Assembly (NCBI RefSeq): GCF_900104635.1
Contig: NZ_FNWC01000005.1
Location: 1-64,000 of the forward strand
Direction of reading: 5' to 3'
Origin: Coprococcus phoceensis
GTDB taxonomy: Bacteria; Bacillota; Clostridia; Lachnospirales; Lachnospiraceae
Length of the DNA stretch: 64,000 bases
Part shown: in pieces, positions 41,221 through 50,666 of the stretch
How positions within the stretch are numbered: the first letter of the stretch is position 1
How the letters are laid out: each line of letters starts with the position of its first letter
Notes under the pieces: generated by a model
Database searches by the model: none
What the model saw: only the letters and a program-made list of their open reading frames with translations
What the model was told of the DNA's origin: nothing
Translations under genes and position numbers: made by a program

Positions 41221-42474
41221 ATGGCAGGAAAGATAGGAGAAGAAATTGTAAGATGTTCATTTTGCAATAAGACGCAGGCGCAGGTACGCAAAATGATTGC
41301 AGGACCTAATGGAGCCTACATTTGTGATGAGTGTGTGGACGTATGTGCCGAAATTATTGAAGAAGAACTTGCATATGAGAATCCATCTGATTTTCAGGAT
41401 ATCAATCTTTTAAAACCAGAGGAGATCAAAGCCTTTTTAGATGAGTATGTAATCGGACAGGACGAGGCAAAAAAAGTGTTGTCAGTGGCAGTGTACAATC
41501 ACTATAAACGAATTATGGCGGAAAAGGATCTTGGAGTTGAGTTACAGAAAAGTAATATTTTGATGCTTGGACCGACAGGCTGTGGAAAGACGTTGCTTGC
41601 TCAGACACTGGCTAAGATTTTAAATGTGCCATTCGCGATCGCAGATGCAACAGCACTCACAGAGGCAGGATATGTAGGAGAAGATGTGGAGAATATTCTT
41701 CTGAAGATTATTCAGGCGGCAGACGGAGATATTGAACGTGCAGAGCACGGTATCATATATCTTGATGAGATTGACAAAATTACAAGAAAGTCAGAGAATC
41801 CGTCTATTACAAGAGATGTATCAGGAGAAGGAGTTCAGCAGGCACTTCTTAAAATTATAGAAGGAACAGTGGCATCGGTACCGCCACAAGGTGGAAGAAA
41901 GCATCCGCATCAGGAATTGATACAGATTGATACGACAAATATTTTGTTTATCTGTGGTGGAGCGTTTGAAGGTCTGGATAAGATTATTGAGACGCGTATG
42001 GATCGAAAATCAATGGGATTTAATGCAGAAGTGGGAAATCACCATGAAGATAATGTGGACAGACTTTTAAGTCAGGTACTGCCGCAGGATTTGGTGAAAT
42101 TTGGTCTGATTCCAGAACTGGTTGGACGTGTTCCGGTCAACGTCACATTAGAGATGCTTGACAGAGATGCGTTGATTCGTATTTTAACAGAGCCAAAGAG
42201 TGCTATTGTGAAACAATATCAGAAATTACTGGAACTTGATGGCGTCGAATTGGAGTTTGATAAAGAAGCATTGGAAAAGATTGCAGACACGTCATTGGCG
42301 AGAAAGACAGGAGCGAGAGGATTACGTGCGATTATGGAGAATGTCATGATGGACACAATGTATCATGTACCGTCAAATGATCGCATAAAAACTTGCCGAA
42401 TTACAAAAGAAGCCGTAGAAGGGACAGGAGAGCCGGTTTACAATTCTGAGGCTCTCACGTCAGAAAGTGCATAA
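41221..42474 (+). CDS. clpX: ATP-dependent Clp protease ATPase ClpX
   Basis: A 417-residue AAA+ unfoldase. The N-terminal zinc domain has CSFC and CDEC motifs; Walker A is GPTGCGKT (about 114-121), Walker B IIYLDEID. It recognises tagged proteins, unfolds them and feeds ClpP. ATG 41221 follows GAGGTGAG; the in-frame ATG at 41194 is upstream of that site. Confidence 0.97.
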   Translation: MAGKIGEEIVRCSFCNKTQAQVRKMIAGPNGAYICDECVDVCAEIIEEELAYENPSDFQDINLLKPEEIKAFLDEYVIGQDEAKKVLSVAVYNHYKRIMAEKDLGVELQKSNILMLGPTGCGKTLLAQTLAKILNVPFAIADATALTEAGYVGEDVENILLKIIQAADGDIERAEHGIIYLDEIDKITRKSENPSITRDVSGEGVQQALLKIIEGTVASVPPQGGRKHPHQELIQIDTTNILFICGGAFEGLDKIIETRMDRKSMGFNAEVGNHHEDNVDRLLSQVLPQDLVKFGLIPELVGRVPVNVTLEMLDRDALIRILTEPKSAIVKQYQKLLELDGVELEFDKEALEKIADTSLARKTGARGLRAIMENVMMDTMYHVPSNDRIKTCRITKEAVEGTGEPVYNSEALTSESA

Positions 42475-42483
42475 TGTAAATTG

Positions 42484-42516
42484 GGGACGGGGGTAATGTG
42501 ACATTACCCCCGTCCC
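42484..42516. repeat. REP-like palindrome between clpX and lon
   Basis: A 15-bp perfect inverted repeat (GGGACGGGGGTAATG / CATTACCCCCGTCCC) with a TGA loop. It is much more GC-rich than its surroundings and lacks a T run, unlike a terminator. GGGACGG-type hairpins recur between genes in Clostridia, where I recall links to REP-associated transposases. Confidence 0.65.
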
Positions 42517-42532
42517 TGAATAAGGAGGAAAT

Positions 42533-44869
42533 ATGGAAAAACAGATACGGAATATACCTATGGTTGCCTTAAGGGGAATGACAATCATGCCGGAGATGGT
42601 GGTACATTTTGATGTGAGCCGTGCCTATTCCATCCAGGCAATCCAGCAGGTTATGCAAGGCGAAGAACAACAGGTATTTCTTGTTGCGCAAAGAGAGCTG
42701 AATATAGAAGATCCAGACTTAAAGGATGTATTTGAGATTGGGACGATCGCGACAATCAAGCAGGTCATTAAATTGTCGAAGAATATGCTTAGAGTGTTAG
42801 TGACTGGGGAAGAGCGGGCAAGACTTATTTCTTTGGAGAAGGAAGAAGGGTATTTGAATGCTCAGGTGGAAGTCATTGAAGAGCCGCAGGCTGAGGAGGA
42901 AGTCGTAGATAATCCAAGAGCGAAGAATATTCAGGAATTATTTTTAGAATATGCGATGAAAAATGGGAAAATTCCGAAAGATGTCATTACACAGGTTGCG
43001 GATGAAAAGACATTTTTAGGATTAGTGAATCAGATTGCTGCGAATGTCCCGCTTGATTATTTGAATTTGCAGGATATTTTGGAAGAGACAGATTTGAACA
43101 GACGCTACGAAGTGTTGGCATTTAAGATTGCCAATGAGATGGAAGTGATGCATCTCAAAGAAGAGATTCAGGGAAAAGTCAAAGAACGTATTGACAGACA
43201 TCAGAAAGAATTTATATTGAGAGAGCAGTTGAAAGTGATTCGGGAAGAGCTTGGAGAGGACAATATGCTTTCGGATGCGGAGGAGTTTGAGACTGCTACA
43301 AAAAAATTAAAGGCCTCCAAGGAAATTAAGGAGAAGCTGATGAAAGAAATTCATCGTTTTAAAAGTGCGATGAACAGTTCGGCAGAAAATGGGGTTATCC
43401 GCACTTACATTGAGACGATGTTGGAGATGCCGTGGGACAAGATGGGAAAAGATAATACCGATATTGCATATGCAAAACAGGTATTGGAGGACGAACACTA
43501 TGGACTGGAAGCCGTGAAAGAAAGGATTTTGGAATTTCTCGCTGTCCGTTCTCTGACAAAGAAAGGAGAAAGTCCGATTCTTTGTCTTGTTGGTCCGCCG
43601 GGAACAGGAAAGACCTCAATTGCACGTTCGCTTTCCGAAGCATTAAAAAAACCGTATACACGGATTTCACTTGGCGGTGTGAGGGATGAAGCAGAGATTA
43701 GAGGACACCGGAAAACATATGTGGGAGCAATGCCGGGAAGAATTGCAAATGCACTTAAGATGTCTGGTGTAAAAAATCCGTTGATTTTACTTGACGAGAT
43801 CGACAAAGTGAGCAATGATTATAAGGGAGATACTTTTTCTGCGCTGTTGGAAGTGCTGGACAGTGAGCAGAATGTAAAATTTAGAGATCATTATCTGGAA
43901 GTACCGATTGATCTGTCTGAGGTATTGTTTGTGACGACAGCAAATTCTCTTCAGACAATTCCAAGACCATTATTAGACCGTATGGAAGTCATTGAGATCA
44001 GCAGTTACACGGAAAATGAGAAGATGCATATTGCAACGCAGCATCTGCTTCCAAAGCAGCTCCAAAAACATGGATTGACACCGGAGCAGTTAAAAATCAG
44101 CAAAGGTGCTATTTGGAAAATTGCGAGAAACTATACAAAAGAAGCAGGAGTCAGACAGCTGGAGCGTAAAATTGGAGATATCTGCAGAAAATCAGCACGA
44201 GAGATTTTGGAGACAGGAAAAAGTAGTATTCGTGTAACAGAACGAAATTTGGAGAAATATCTGGGAAAAGAGAAATATTCTTATCAGATGATAAATGAGA
44301 CAGACGAGATAGGGATTGTAAGAGGTCTTGCATGGACAAGTGTCGGTGGAGATACGCTTCAGACAGAGGTCAATATTATGCCGGGAGAGGGCGAGATTCT
44401 ATTGACCGGACAACTTGGAGATGTGATGAAAGAGTCTGCACGGACAGGGATCAGCTATATCCGTTCTGTGGGAGAAAAATATAAGATTCCGGAAGATTTC
44501 TTTAAAAAGCACGATATCCATATTCATATTCCTGAAGGTGCTGTTCCAAAAGACGGTCCGTCTGCAGGTATCACAATGGCGACGGCTATGATTTCCGCAA
44601 TCACAAACACGAAGGTCAGAGCGGATGTGGCGATGACCGGAGAGATTACACTGCGTGGAAGAGTGCTTCCAATCGGAGGATTAAAAGAAAAGCTTTTGGC
44701 AGCAAAAAGTGCAGGAGTAAAGACTGTATTGGTACCAGAAAAAAATATGCGCGATGTGGAAGAGATTTCATCCGAGATTACAAGAGGACTGGAAATTATT
44801 CCGGTAAGCTATATGGATGAAGTTTTGAAAACTGCATTAATATATGAGGAAAACGAAAATGAAAATTAA
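42533..44869 (+). CDS. lon: endopeptidase La (Lon)
   Basis: A 778-residue protease: N-terminal substrate-binding domain (1-200), AAA+ ATPase with Walker A GPPGTGKTS (about 354-362), and a C-terminal Ser-Lys peptidase with the catalytic Ser in PKDGPSAGITMA. It degrades damaged and short-lived regulatory proteins. It overlaps engB by 11 bp. Confidence 0.97.
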   Translation: MEKQIRNIPMVALRGMTIMPEMVVHFDVSRAYSIQAIQQVMQGEEQQVFLVAQRELNIEDPDLKDVFEIGTIATIKQVIKLSKNMLRVLVTGEERARLISLEKEEGYLNAQVEVIEEPQAEEEVVDNPRAKNIQELFLEYAMKNGKIPKDVITQVADEKTFLGLVNQIAANVPLDYLNLQDILEETDLNRRYEVLAFKIANEMEVMHLKEEIQGKVKERIDRHQKEFILREQLKVIREELGEDNMLSDAEEFETATKKLKASKEIKEKLMKEIHRFKSAMNSSAENGVIRTYIETMLEMPWDKMGKDNTDIAYAKQVLEDEHYGLEAVKERILEFLAVRSLTKKGESPILCLVGPPGTGKTSIARSLSEALKKPYTRISLGGVRDEAEIRGHRKTYVGAMPGRIANALKMSGVKNPLILLDEIDKVSNDYKGDTFSALLEVLDSEQNVKFRDHYLEVPIDLSEVLFVTTANSLQTIPRPLLDRMEVIEISSYTENEKMHIATQHLLPKQLQKHGLTPEQLKISKGAIWKIARNYTKEAGVRQLERKIGDICRKSAREILETGKSSIRVTERNLEKYLGKEKYSYQMINETDEIGIVRGLAWTSVGGDTLQTEVNIMPGEGEILLTGQLGDVMKESARTGISYIRSVGEKYKIPEDFFKKHDIHIHIPEGAVPKDGPSAGITMATAMISAITNTKVRADVAMTGEITLRGRVLPIGGLKEKLLAAKSAGVKTVLVPEKNMRDVEEISSEITRGLEIIPVSYMDEVLKTALIYEENENEN

Positions 44870-45461
44870 GAGTATTGATTTGGAAATTGTATGTGGAATT
44901 ACGAGTAAGCTTCCGGAGACAGACAAAGTAGAGATTGCATTTGCCGGAAAATCAAATGTAGGGAAATCTTCATTGATCAATGCGTTGATGAATCGAAAGT
45001 CTTTTGCGCGTACATCAGCGACGCCGGGAAAAACTCAGACTATCAATTTCTATAATATTAATGATATAATGTATTTAGTAGATTTGCCTGGATATGGATA
45101 TGCAAAAGTTTCTGAGAAAGAAAAAATACAGTGGGGAAAACTGATTGAACGCTATTTGCACAGCTCGAAACAGTTGAAAGCAGTATTTTTGCTGATCGAT
45201 ATCCGACATGATCCATCTGCAAATGATAAGATGATGTATGAGTGGATTGTGTCGCAGGGGTACAATCCGATCATCATTGCGACAAAACTGGACAAACTAA
45301 AAAGAAGTCAAGTCGCAAAACATGTAAAGATGATCAAGCAGGGACTTGACCTTGTTCCAGGAACACAGATCATACCATTCTCGTCTGTGTCAAAACAGGG
45401 AAGAGAAGAAATTTGGGAATTGGTGGAAAAGAATTTTCTGAATGAAACCGAGGTGGGATAA
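44859..45461 (+). CDS. engB: ribosome biogenesis GTP-binding protein YihA/YsxC
   Basis: A 200-residue GTPase: G1 GKSNVGKSSLIN (about 31-42), G2 Thr in SATPGKTQT, G3 VDLPGYGYA, G4 TKLDK. It helps assemble the 50S subunit. ATG 44859 follows GAGGA by 8 nt; the in-frame ATG at 44844 lies further inside lon. Confidence 0.95.
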   Translation: MKIKSIDLEIVCGITSKLPETDKVEIAFAGKSNVGKSSLINALMNRKSFARTSATPGKTQTINFYNINDIMYLVDLPGYGYAKVSEKEKIQWGKLIERYLHSSKQLKAVFLLIDIRHDPSANDKMMYEWIVSQGYNPIIIATKLDKLKRSQVAKHVKMIKQGLDLVPGTQIIPFSSVSKQGREEIWELVEKNFLNETEVG

Positions 45462-46580
45462 ATGGAAGATACGCGTCCATATTGGAAAGTAATCGTAAGT
45501 CTGGCTTTCAGCCTGATAGGAACCATTTTATTTATCGTCATAGGAATAAAATTGTTGTGGTTTTTTATGCCATTTGTCATCGGGTGGTTTATTGCATTTA
45601 TTGCGAACCCGCTTGTGTGTTGGCTGGAAAAGCGGTTAAAGATTGTAAAAAAGCTAGGGTCGGCAATTATTATCATTGCAGTTTTGGCAGGAGTAGTCAG
45701 TGCACTGTACTTTGGAATCAGTAAGCTTGCAGATGAGGTGGGAAGTCTCATTACAAGTTTCCCACAGATGTACAGTGAATTGGAAAAAGGAATGAAAGAT
45801 ATCGGGGAGAGTTTTCAAGGTGTTTTTCGCCTGTTGCCAGAAGGAATACAGACTGGGTGGAATGCAGTGGTTGCGAATTTAGACAATACGATGGGAAACT
45901 TGATAGGAAAGATCAGTGAGCCGACGGTGGAAGCGGCGGGAAATCTGGCAAAGAGCATTCCGTCAATTTTAGTATCAACCATTGTGACTATCGTGGCAGC
46001 ATACTTTTTTATTGCAGAGCGTGACGAGGTGATTGTGTGGTTCAAAAAGATCACTCCAAAGCCGATTCAGCAGAGGATGACTTTGGTTATCGACAATTTA
46101 AAATATGCAGTGGGAGGCTATTTTAAAGCACAGTTTAAGATTATGATCGTAGTGGGCGTGATTCTGTTTATTGGATTTGAGATTATGCAAGTCAATTATT
46201 CGGCACTTTTAGCGATTTTGATTGCATTTCTTGATTTTCTTCCGGTGTTTGGAACAGGAACGGCAATTTGGCCTTGGGCAGTGTACAAAGTGTTAAGCGG
46301 TGATTATAAGATGACAATCATGCTGCTTGTACTGTATGGAGTAACTCAGCTTGTAAGGCAGCTGATTCAGCCGAAGCTTGTAGGGGATGGACTTGGGATG
46401 CAGCCTTTGGTAGCGCTTGTGTTACTTTTTGTAGGATATAAAGTGGGCAGTCTGCTTGGCATGATTTTTGCAGTCCCGGTCGGGATGATTGTGATTAATA
46501 TGTATAAAGCAGGGGCATTTGATTATATATTAGATGATGTGAAGATATTGATCAAAGGAGTTATGAGTTTAAGAGAGTAA
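45462..46580 (+). CDS. AI-2E family transporter
   Basis: A 372-residue membrane protein with about eight hydrophobic segments and the C-terminal motif LIQPKLVGDGLGMQPL typical of the AI-2E (formerly UPF0118) family. Members have been linked to AI-2 export or Na+/H+ exchange; the substrate here is unknown. Its ATG touches the engB stop, so it is translated from the same message. Confidence 0.88.
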   Translation: MEDTRPYWKVIVSLAFSLIGTILFIVIGIKLLWFFMPFVIGWFIAFIANPLVCWLEKRLKIVKKLGSAIIIIAVLAGVVSALYFGISKLADEVGSLITSFPQMYSELEKGMKDIGESFQGVFRLLPEGIQTGWNAVVANLDNTMGNLIGKISEPTVEAAGNLAKSIPSILVSTIVTIVAAYFFIAERDEVIVWFKKITPKPIQQRMTLVIDNLKYAVGGYFKAQFKIMIVVGVILFIGFEIMQVNYSALLAILIAFLDFLPVFGTGTAIWPWAVYKVLSGDYKMTIMLLVLYGVTQLVRQLIQPKLVGDGLGMQPLVALVLLFVGYKVGSLLGMIFAVPVGMIVINMYKAGAFDYILDDVKILIKGVMSLRE

Positions 46581-46605
46581 GAAAATATTGCAGATAAGAA
46601 AAAAG

Positions 46606-46648
46606 GCTGACTTAGAGAATCATTGACTCTAAGTGCAGCTGTTTTCTT
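46606..46648. terminator. terminator after AI-2E gene
   Basis: Stem GGCTGACTTAGAG / CTCTAAGTGCAGCT with one bulge, then GTTTTCTT on the + strand and a T run on the - strand. It separates converging genes. Confidence 0.75.
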
Positions 46649-48026
46649 ATTTTAAGAAAAAGCGAAGCAAAGTTTCATTGGTTTTCTTGTAGGGTTGATA
46701 GCGCATCGGAAGATCCAGCCAAGTCCTCTTATCTACAATGCTTTTATAGTGGGAGAACGTGTCAAAACCGTCCTTTCCGTGATAAGCGCCCATGCCACTT
46801 TCTCCGAATCCGCCGAATCCCATTTCACTTGTGGCAAGGTGAATGACAACATCATTGATGCATCCGCCACCAAAACTGCACCGCGCAGTGACTTTTTTGG
46901 CAATCTTTTGGTCAGATGTAAATAGATAAAGTGCAAGCGGATGCGGCATGGAATTGATTTTTGCGATTGCATGGTCAAGAGAATCGTAAGTCACAATTGG
47001 GAGAACTGGTCCGAAAATCTCTTCCTGCATGACAGCATCTTTGAATGTGACACGGTCAAGTAATGTCGGCTCAATTTGTAACGTATCAGAATCGAATTTT
47101 CCGCCCCACACTGTTTTTTCCGTATCTATGAGGGTCAAAATACGTGAAAAATGCTTTGCGTTGATGATTTTCCCGTAATCTGCATTGGCAAGCGGTGTGC
47201 TTCCAAATTGTCTGACAATCTGTTTCTTTAATTCTTGAATGAGCGAGTCTTTGATCTCCTTGTCGCAATAAATGTAATCCGGTGCGACGCATGTCTGCCC
47301 GCAATTTAAAAATTTCCCAAATATGATACGTTTGGCTGCTAGTTTCAGATTGGCAGTCTTTTCTACGATACAAGGACTTTTCCCGCCTAGTTCCAATGTG
47401 ACTGGTGTCAGATGAGTGGCTGCCTGCCGCATCACTTCCTTTCCGACAGACTGGCTTCCTGTAAAGAAGATGTAGTCAAAACGTTCATTTAGGAGACACG
47501 TATTTTCTGTGCGACCGCCGGTCACGACCGAGACATACTCCGGTGCAAAACATTCATGTATCATCTTCTGTATAAGCGCGCTTGTGTAAGGAGAGTAGGC
47601 ACTTGGCTTAATAACGGCTGTGTTTCCTGCGGCAATTGCGTCAACCAGAGGGTCAATCGTCAAAAGGAATGGGTAATTCCAGGGACTCATGATCAGACAT
47701 ACGCCATAAGGCGAAGGTTTTCGATAGCTTTTCGAATGAAACTGAGCGAGTGGTGTGTGGACGCGTTTTTCTTTTGCAAAAGAGCGTGTGTGTTTCAGCA
47801 TGTAGCTGATCTCACTCAGTACAAGTCCGGTCTCGCACATGTAGGTTTCAAAGGCGCTTTTCCCAAGATCTTTTTTGAGAGCTTTGTTGATATCTGCCTC
47901 ATGGCGAGTGATGCAGTCTCGCAGACGGCGAAGTGAATCTAATCTATAAGAGACATCGAGTGTTGCTCCTGTATGAAAAAATGCATGCTGCCGGTCAATA
48001 ATTTGTTTGATTTCATTTTGTGTCAT
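46647..48026 (-). CDS. aldehyde dehydrogenase family protein
   Basis: A 459-residue NAD(P)-dependent enzyme. LELGGKSPCIVEK holds the general-base Glu (about 223) and FLNCGQTCVAPDY the catalytic Cys (about 260). PWNYPFLL is the cofactor-site motif. The shorter length and a hydrophobic C-terminal region (YHGKDGFDTFSHYKS, then LLRFFLK) match the class 3, membrane-type group of fatty or aromatic aldehyde dehydrogenases. The substrate is not known. Confidence 0.92.
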   Translation of the reverse strand: MTQNEIKQIIDRQHAFFHTGATLDVSYRLDSLRRLRDCITRHEADINKALKKDLGKSAFETYMCETGLVLSEISYMLKHTRSFAKEKRVHTPLAQFHSKSYRKPSPYGVCLIMSPWNYPFLLTIDPLVDAIAAGNTAVIKPSAYSPYTSALIQKMIHECFAPEYVSVVTGGRTENTCLLNERFDYIFFTGSQSVGKEVMRQAATHLTPVTLELGGKSPCIVEKTANLKLAAKRIIFGKFLNCGQTCVAPDYIYCDKEIKDSLIQELKKQIVRQFGSTPLANADYGKIINAKHFSRILTLIDTEKTVWGGKFDSDTLQIEPTLLDRVTFKDAVMQEEIFGPVLPIVTYDSLDHAIAKINSMPHPLALYLFTSDQKIAKKVTARCSFGGGCINDVVIHLATSEMGFGGFGESGMGAYHGKDGFDTFSHYKSIVDKRTWLDLPMRYQPYKKTNETLLRFFLK

Positions 48027-48106
48027 TTAAGGTTCCTCCTGCTTGTTTTATGATACCTCTAAATATAGAAGAAGGCAAGGAAGGAATGTCAGAAAAAAAT
48101 ATTGAA

Positions 48107-48135
48107 TTGTACAAAAAAAGTATTAAAATGTACAA
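48107..48135. promoter_or_regulatory. inverted TGTACA pair before GH20 gene
   Basis: TTGTACA (48107-48113) and TGTACAA (48129-48135) form an inverted repeat with centres 22 bp apart, two helix turns. It lies about 40 nt upstream of a TATAAT at 48174-48179, in the gap between the aldehyde dehydrogenase and GH20 genes. It could bind a regulator of either gene. Confidence 0.4.
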
Positions 48136-48173
48136 ATGAATAAAAAAAGCTTTTAAAATTATAGTCGATTTGT

Positions 48174-48179
48174 TATAAT
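48174..48179 (+). promoter_or_regulatory. -10 element of the GH20 gene
   Basis: TATAAT about 35 nt upstream of the start codon; the region at -35 (TTTTAA) is weak. Confidence 0.5.
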
Positions 48180-48215
48180 GAAGCGCACTAAAAAAACACA
48201 TAGAGGAGAAAAAGT

Positions 48216-49889
48216 ATGAAATTATGGAAAAAACTTTGTATCACATTTTTAGTGGCGCTGATGGCATTCTTCAGTGTAAATGTTGGAAATGTAGATGCGA
48301 AAGAAACAGTAACTACGAAAAAAAGTGTGTTATCAATTGATGCAGGAAGAAAGTATTTCTCAGAAGATCAATTGAAACAAATCATTGACAAAGCGTACAA
48401 AAACGGATATACATCTGTGCAGATTCTGTTAGGAAATGATGGTTTACGTTTTGTGCTCGATGATATGAGCATGCAGGTGAATGGAAAAAGTTATGCAAGT
48501 GAAGATGTAAAAAAAGCAATCACAGCAGGAAACAATTCTTATTATGCAGATCCAAATGGCGATGTATTGACAGAAGATGAGATGGATCGCATTGTGGCTT
48601 ATGCAAAAGAAAGAGGTTTGGACATTATTCCGGGAATTAACAGCCCTGGACATATGGACTCCATTTTAGTTGCGATGGAACAGTTAGGATTAGAGAATGT
48701 ACGTTACACGAAAGATGGAAGAGAATCAGAACGTACAGTAAACATTGAAAATCCAGAAGCAATTGAATTTACACAAGTTTTGGTAAAGAAATATATCGAT
48801 TACTTTAGTGCATCAGGAGTTTGTGAAATCTTCAATTTTGGGGCAGATGAATATGCAAATGATGTATTTGGAGTTCCGGGATGGGGCGAATTACAAAAGT
48901 TAAATATCTATGATAAATTTATCGATTACACGAATGATATGGCTGCGCTGATCAAAGAGGCAAATATGCTTCCAATGTGCTTCAACGATGGCATTTACTA
49001 CAACAGCGATGACAAATTTGGAACATTTGACAAAGATATCATTATCTCTTACTGGACAGCAGGATGGTGGGGATTTGATGTAGCAAAACCAAGCTATTTC
49101 GCAGAAAAAGGACACAAGATTCTAAATACAAATGATGCATGGTACTGGGTGTTAGGAAACATCACTTCTGAGGATGGAATTTATGCTTATGAAAATACAC
49201 TGAAAAATATCGAGGCAAAACCATATAATGAATTAGCAGGTGGCAGCACAGTGGACACGATTGGAAGTATGCAGGCTATTTGGTGTGATAATCCGTCAAA
49301 AGAGCATGATATGGATCGTGTATTAACATTAATGGATGCTTTTTCTGAGAAACACAGAGATATTTTAGTGAGACCTGCAGATTACTCAAAAGTAGATGCA
49401 GCGCTTGCAAAAGTACCGGCTGATTTGTCTATCTACACAGAAGAGACAGTGAAGGCAGTCAATGATGCAACAGCAGCAGTTGTAAGAAACTTGAAAGAGA
49501 CAGAACAGGCAACTGTAGATGGTTATGCAGCGGCAATCGAAAACGCAGTTGCTAAATTAGAGCTTAGAAAAGCAGACTATACAAAAGTAGACGAAGCAAT
49601 TCAGAAAGCTGAAAAATTGAATGCAAAAGATTATAAGAATTTTGATGCTGTGACAAAAGCAGTGAACGCAGTTGTACGTGATTTAGATATCACAAAGCAG
49701 GCTCAGGTAGATGCTTACGCAAAAGCGATTGAAGATGCGATTGCACAGTTAGAAAAGAAAACAGTTACAGAAAACATTTCGAAATCAACTGCACCACAGA
49801 CAGGAGATGTAGCATCACCATTTACTTGGATGACATTGTGCGTGATCGCAGGCGGTTGTGTTGTGACAATGAAAAAAAGAAGAGCATAG
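48216..49889 (+). CDS. surface family 20 glycoside hydrolase with FIVAR repeats
   Basis: A 557-residue exported enzyme. A signal peptide ends near residue 28 (NVDAKET). The GH20 barrel (about 38-370) carries the catalytic pair Asp211-Glu212 in NFGADEYAND and the substrate-site region SYWTAGWWGF. Two FIVAR-type modules follow (about 388-450 and 451-520), then APQTGD, a hydrophobic stretch and KKRRA, a sortase cell-wall anchor. It should release terminal GlcNAc/GalNAc or lacto-N-biose-type units from host glycans. It is a single gene with its own promoter and terminator. Confidence 0.88.
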   Translation: MKLWKKLCITFLVALMAFFSVNVGNVDAKETVTTKKSVLSIDAGRKYFSEDQLKQIIDKAYKNGYTSVQILLGNDGLRFVLDDMSMQVNGKSYASEDVKKAITAGNNSYYADPNGDVLTEDEMDRIVAYAKERGLDIIPGINSPGHMDSILVAMEQLGLENVRYTKDGRESERTVNIENPEAIEFTQVLVKKYIDYFSASGVCEIFNFGADEYANDVFGVPGWGELQKLNIYDKFIDYTNDMAALIKEANMLPMCFNDGIYYNSDDKFGTFDKDIIISYWTAGWWGFDVAKPSYFAEKGHKILNTNDAWYWVLGNITSEDGIYAYENTLKNIEAKPYNELAGGSTVDTIGSMQAIWCDNPSKEHDMDRVLTLMDAFSEKHRDILVRPADYSKVDAALAKVPADLSIYTEETVKAVNDATAAVVRNLKETEQATVDGYAAAIENAVAKLELRKADYTKVDEAIQKAEKLNAKDYKNFDAVTKAVNAVVRDLDITKQAQVDAYAKAIEDAIAQLEKKTVTENISKSTAPQTGDVASPFTWMTLCVIAGGCVVTMKKRRA

Positions 49890-49918
49890 AGAAAAAAGTC
49901 TATCTGCTCATAGTTGAA

Positions 49919-49964
49919 ATGTTCGAATAGCCTTGTTTGACGAGGCTATTCGGACATTTTTTTC
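49919..49964. terminator. terminator after GH20 gene
   Basis: A 15-bp stem (ATGTTCGAATAGCCT / AGGCTATTCGGACAT, one G-T pair), then TTTTTTTCT. It overlaps the stop of the converging GNAT gene. Confidence 0.9.
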
Positions 49965-50583
49965 TGTGTTGAAGAATCATAAATAAAGAAATTTATTATT
50001 TTTTGCTGTCCTTTGATATGAAATGTGTGTTCCTTTTCCAAACGGCGTATCATTCCCTGGTGCTCATAAAATCCATAGTTACAGGTTGTATCTGTAAATA
50101 AATAAAATTCTTTTAACCCGGTTTTCTCCATATGCTCAAGAGATGATTGAAAAAGCATTTTTCCGATTCCTTTTCCACGGCACGAAGAACTTACGGCAAA
50201 TAATGCAAGCTCTGCTGGATAGGATTTGTTGCTTTCACTCAATAATTGCTTATCTATCTCATTTACTTTTTCAAAAATTTTTGATACGTTCCGGCCCTCT
50301 TTGGAACGATACAATGACAATATAGACTTTACTTGTAATAATCTATTTGAAAATGAACATTTGTGGTTTTGGATATCGTTTATCAAAATAATGCCTGCAA
50401 CTTTCCCGTCAAGTACGGCTACTCTTGAAAACGTATAATTTGTCAGACAACTGCTTAAAAATGCTCTTGCTAATTTAACCGCTGTTTTCTGACTGCTAAA
50501 TTCATCATAATGCAAGTTTCTCTGATAATAGTTTCTACGGTCTTAAAGTCTTGTTTTTGATATTCTCTTAATTCTATTTGCAT
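49946..50583 (-). pseudogene. GNAT acetyltransferase, frameshifted near N-terminus
   Basis: The reading begins at ATG 50583 after a GGAG site (MQIELREYQKQDFKTVETIIRET) but breaks about codon 24; the rest (HYDEFSSQKTAVKLARAFL...) is in another frame from 50513 to 49946. Adding one G at the junction (ACT-TGC-ATT to ACT-TGG-CAT) restores a continuous ...IIRETWHYDEFSS..., so a single base seems lost. The body has the acetyl-CoA motif SSSCRGKGIGKMLF. It may be a true pseudogene, a sequencing error, or a shorter protein starting at TTG 50515. Confidence 0.75.
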
Positions 50584-50629
50584 TGATATTCTCCTTGTTT
50601 TTATGTTTTATATTTTGTATGATAAAGTA

Positions 50630-50642
50630 TACAGTTACTGTA
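50630..50642. promoter_or_regulatory. MerR-type operator
   Basis: Perfect palindrome TACAGT-T-ACTGTA in the gap between the divergent GNAT and MerR genes, 25 nt before the MerR start. Likely autoregulation and control of both genes. Confidence 0.55.
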
Positions 50643-50666
50643 ATGTCAATGAGGAGATAAAACAAA

